Assembly (NCBI GenBank): GCA_007128075.1
Contig: SKYD01000136.1
Location: 1-5,982 of the forward strand
Source: Thiorhodovibrio sp.
GTDB lineage: Bacteria; Pseudomonadota; Gammaproteobacteria; Chromatiales; Chromatiaceae
DNA length: 5,982 nucleotides
Direction: 5' to 3'
In this document: positions 5,728-5,982 of the stretch, one piece after another
How positions within the stretch are numbered: position 1 is the first letter of the stretch
Layout of the letters: every line of letters starts with the position of its first letter
Position numbers and translations under genes: made by a program
The notes under the pieces: generated by a model
What the model was told of the DNA's origin: nothing
Seen by the model: the letters and a program-made list of their open reading frames with translations, nothing else
The model's database searches: none

Positions 5728-5982
5728 CTAACCCAACAATGCTCGCAGAGTGGCAACCAGATTGTTTTGATCAAAATCGCCTTTGACGATGTAGGCATCG
5801 GCACCGACTTGCACCCCACGGCGTTTGTCCTCTTCTTTTTCGCGCGAGGTGACAATAATAATCGGTGTACTGCGATAGCTGTCCTGTTGGCGCAGACGCT
5901 CGGTGAGGGTGAAGCCATCCATGCGTGGCATCTCCACATCGGTCAGCACCGCATCATAGGATTCAGCCAGTGCCTTATTCAG
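5728..5982 (-). CDS. C-terminal part of a response-regulator receiver domain, likely end of a CheA-type hybrid kinase
   Basis: Only the last 84 codons are in the window; the frame is open to the right edge, so the start lies outside. The segment is two-thirds of a CheY-like receiver domain. Counted from the edge, the phosphorylated aspartate is D15 (VLTDVEMPRMDGF), the switch threonine is T45 (IIIVTSREKEEDKRRG) and the conserved lysine is K67 (AYIVKGDFDQ). All three are intact. The wording SREKEEDKRRG...GADAYIVK...FDQ is characteristic of receiver domains fused to the C-terminus of CheA-type chemotaxis kinases and related pilus-motility kinases. The protein ends directly after the last helix, as those do. 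A free-standing response regulator is possible, because the upstream part is not visible. It is separated from the serine hydrolase gene by 134 bases. Confidence 0.88.
   Translation of the reverse strand: MNKALAESYDAVLTDVEMPRMDGFTLTERLRQQDSYRSTPIIIVTSREKEEDKRRGVQVGADAYIVKGDFDQNNLVATLRALLG

Noticed and set aside
5765..5776. Perfect 12-bp palindrome TTTTGATCAAAA
   Set aside because: It lies inside the receiver-domain gene and encodes conserved residues (FDQN), so coding constraint plus chance explains it.

Overview
All supported genes lie on the minus strand, so gene order below follows transcription, from the right edge to the left. The content suggests a sulfur-oxidising gammaproteobacterium of the Chromatiaceae/Thiotrichales kind. 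The flavocytochrome c pair matches Allochromatium vinosum FccA and FccB closely as far as can be recalled, down to the cysteine spacing. The organism assignment is inference; only the gene content is seen.

Layout, right to left. (1) 5982-5728: the C-terminal end of a response-regulator receiver domain, most like the tail of a CheA-type hybrid chemotaxis kinase. (2) 5593-4664: a Tat-exported serine hydrolase with a class A beta-lactamase fold, preceded by a plausible sigma70 promoter. (3) 4663-4473: a non-coding stretch with two close palindromes. One is a near-perfect FNR-type (or Fur-like) site, the other a perfect 16-bp palindrome. (4) 4472-3930: a membrane-anchored tetrahaem NapC/NirT-family cytochrome c. 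(5) 3834-2878, 2843-2229 and 2201-909: a compact run of a secreted ankyrin-repeat protein, the dihaem subunit FccA and the flavoprotein FccB. Gaps are 34 and 27 bases and each gene has its own Shine-Dalgarno. (6) 889-868: a hairpin that probably ends this operon. (7) 833-1: a sugar aminotransferase of the DegT/DnrJ/EryC1/StrS family, very like WbpE, running off the left edge.

How the genes work together. FccAB oxidises sulfide in the periplasm and passes electrons through the two FccA haems to a soluble cytochrome. The NapC-like protein normally couples the quinone pool to periplasmic redox partners. Its position directly upstream suggests, but does not prove, a link between FccAB and quinone. 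The ankyrin protein has a signal peptide, so it would share the periplasm with FccAB; it is the least explained part of the cluster. The flanking aminotransferase, serine hydrolase and kinase fragment look like unrelated neighbours (surface polysaccharide, cell envelope, chemotaxis).

No tRNA, rRNA, CRISPR array, insertion sequence or attachment site was seen.
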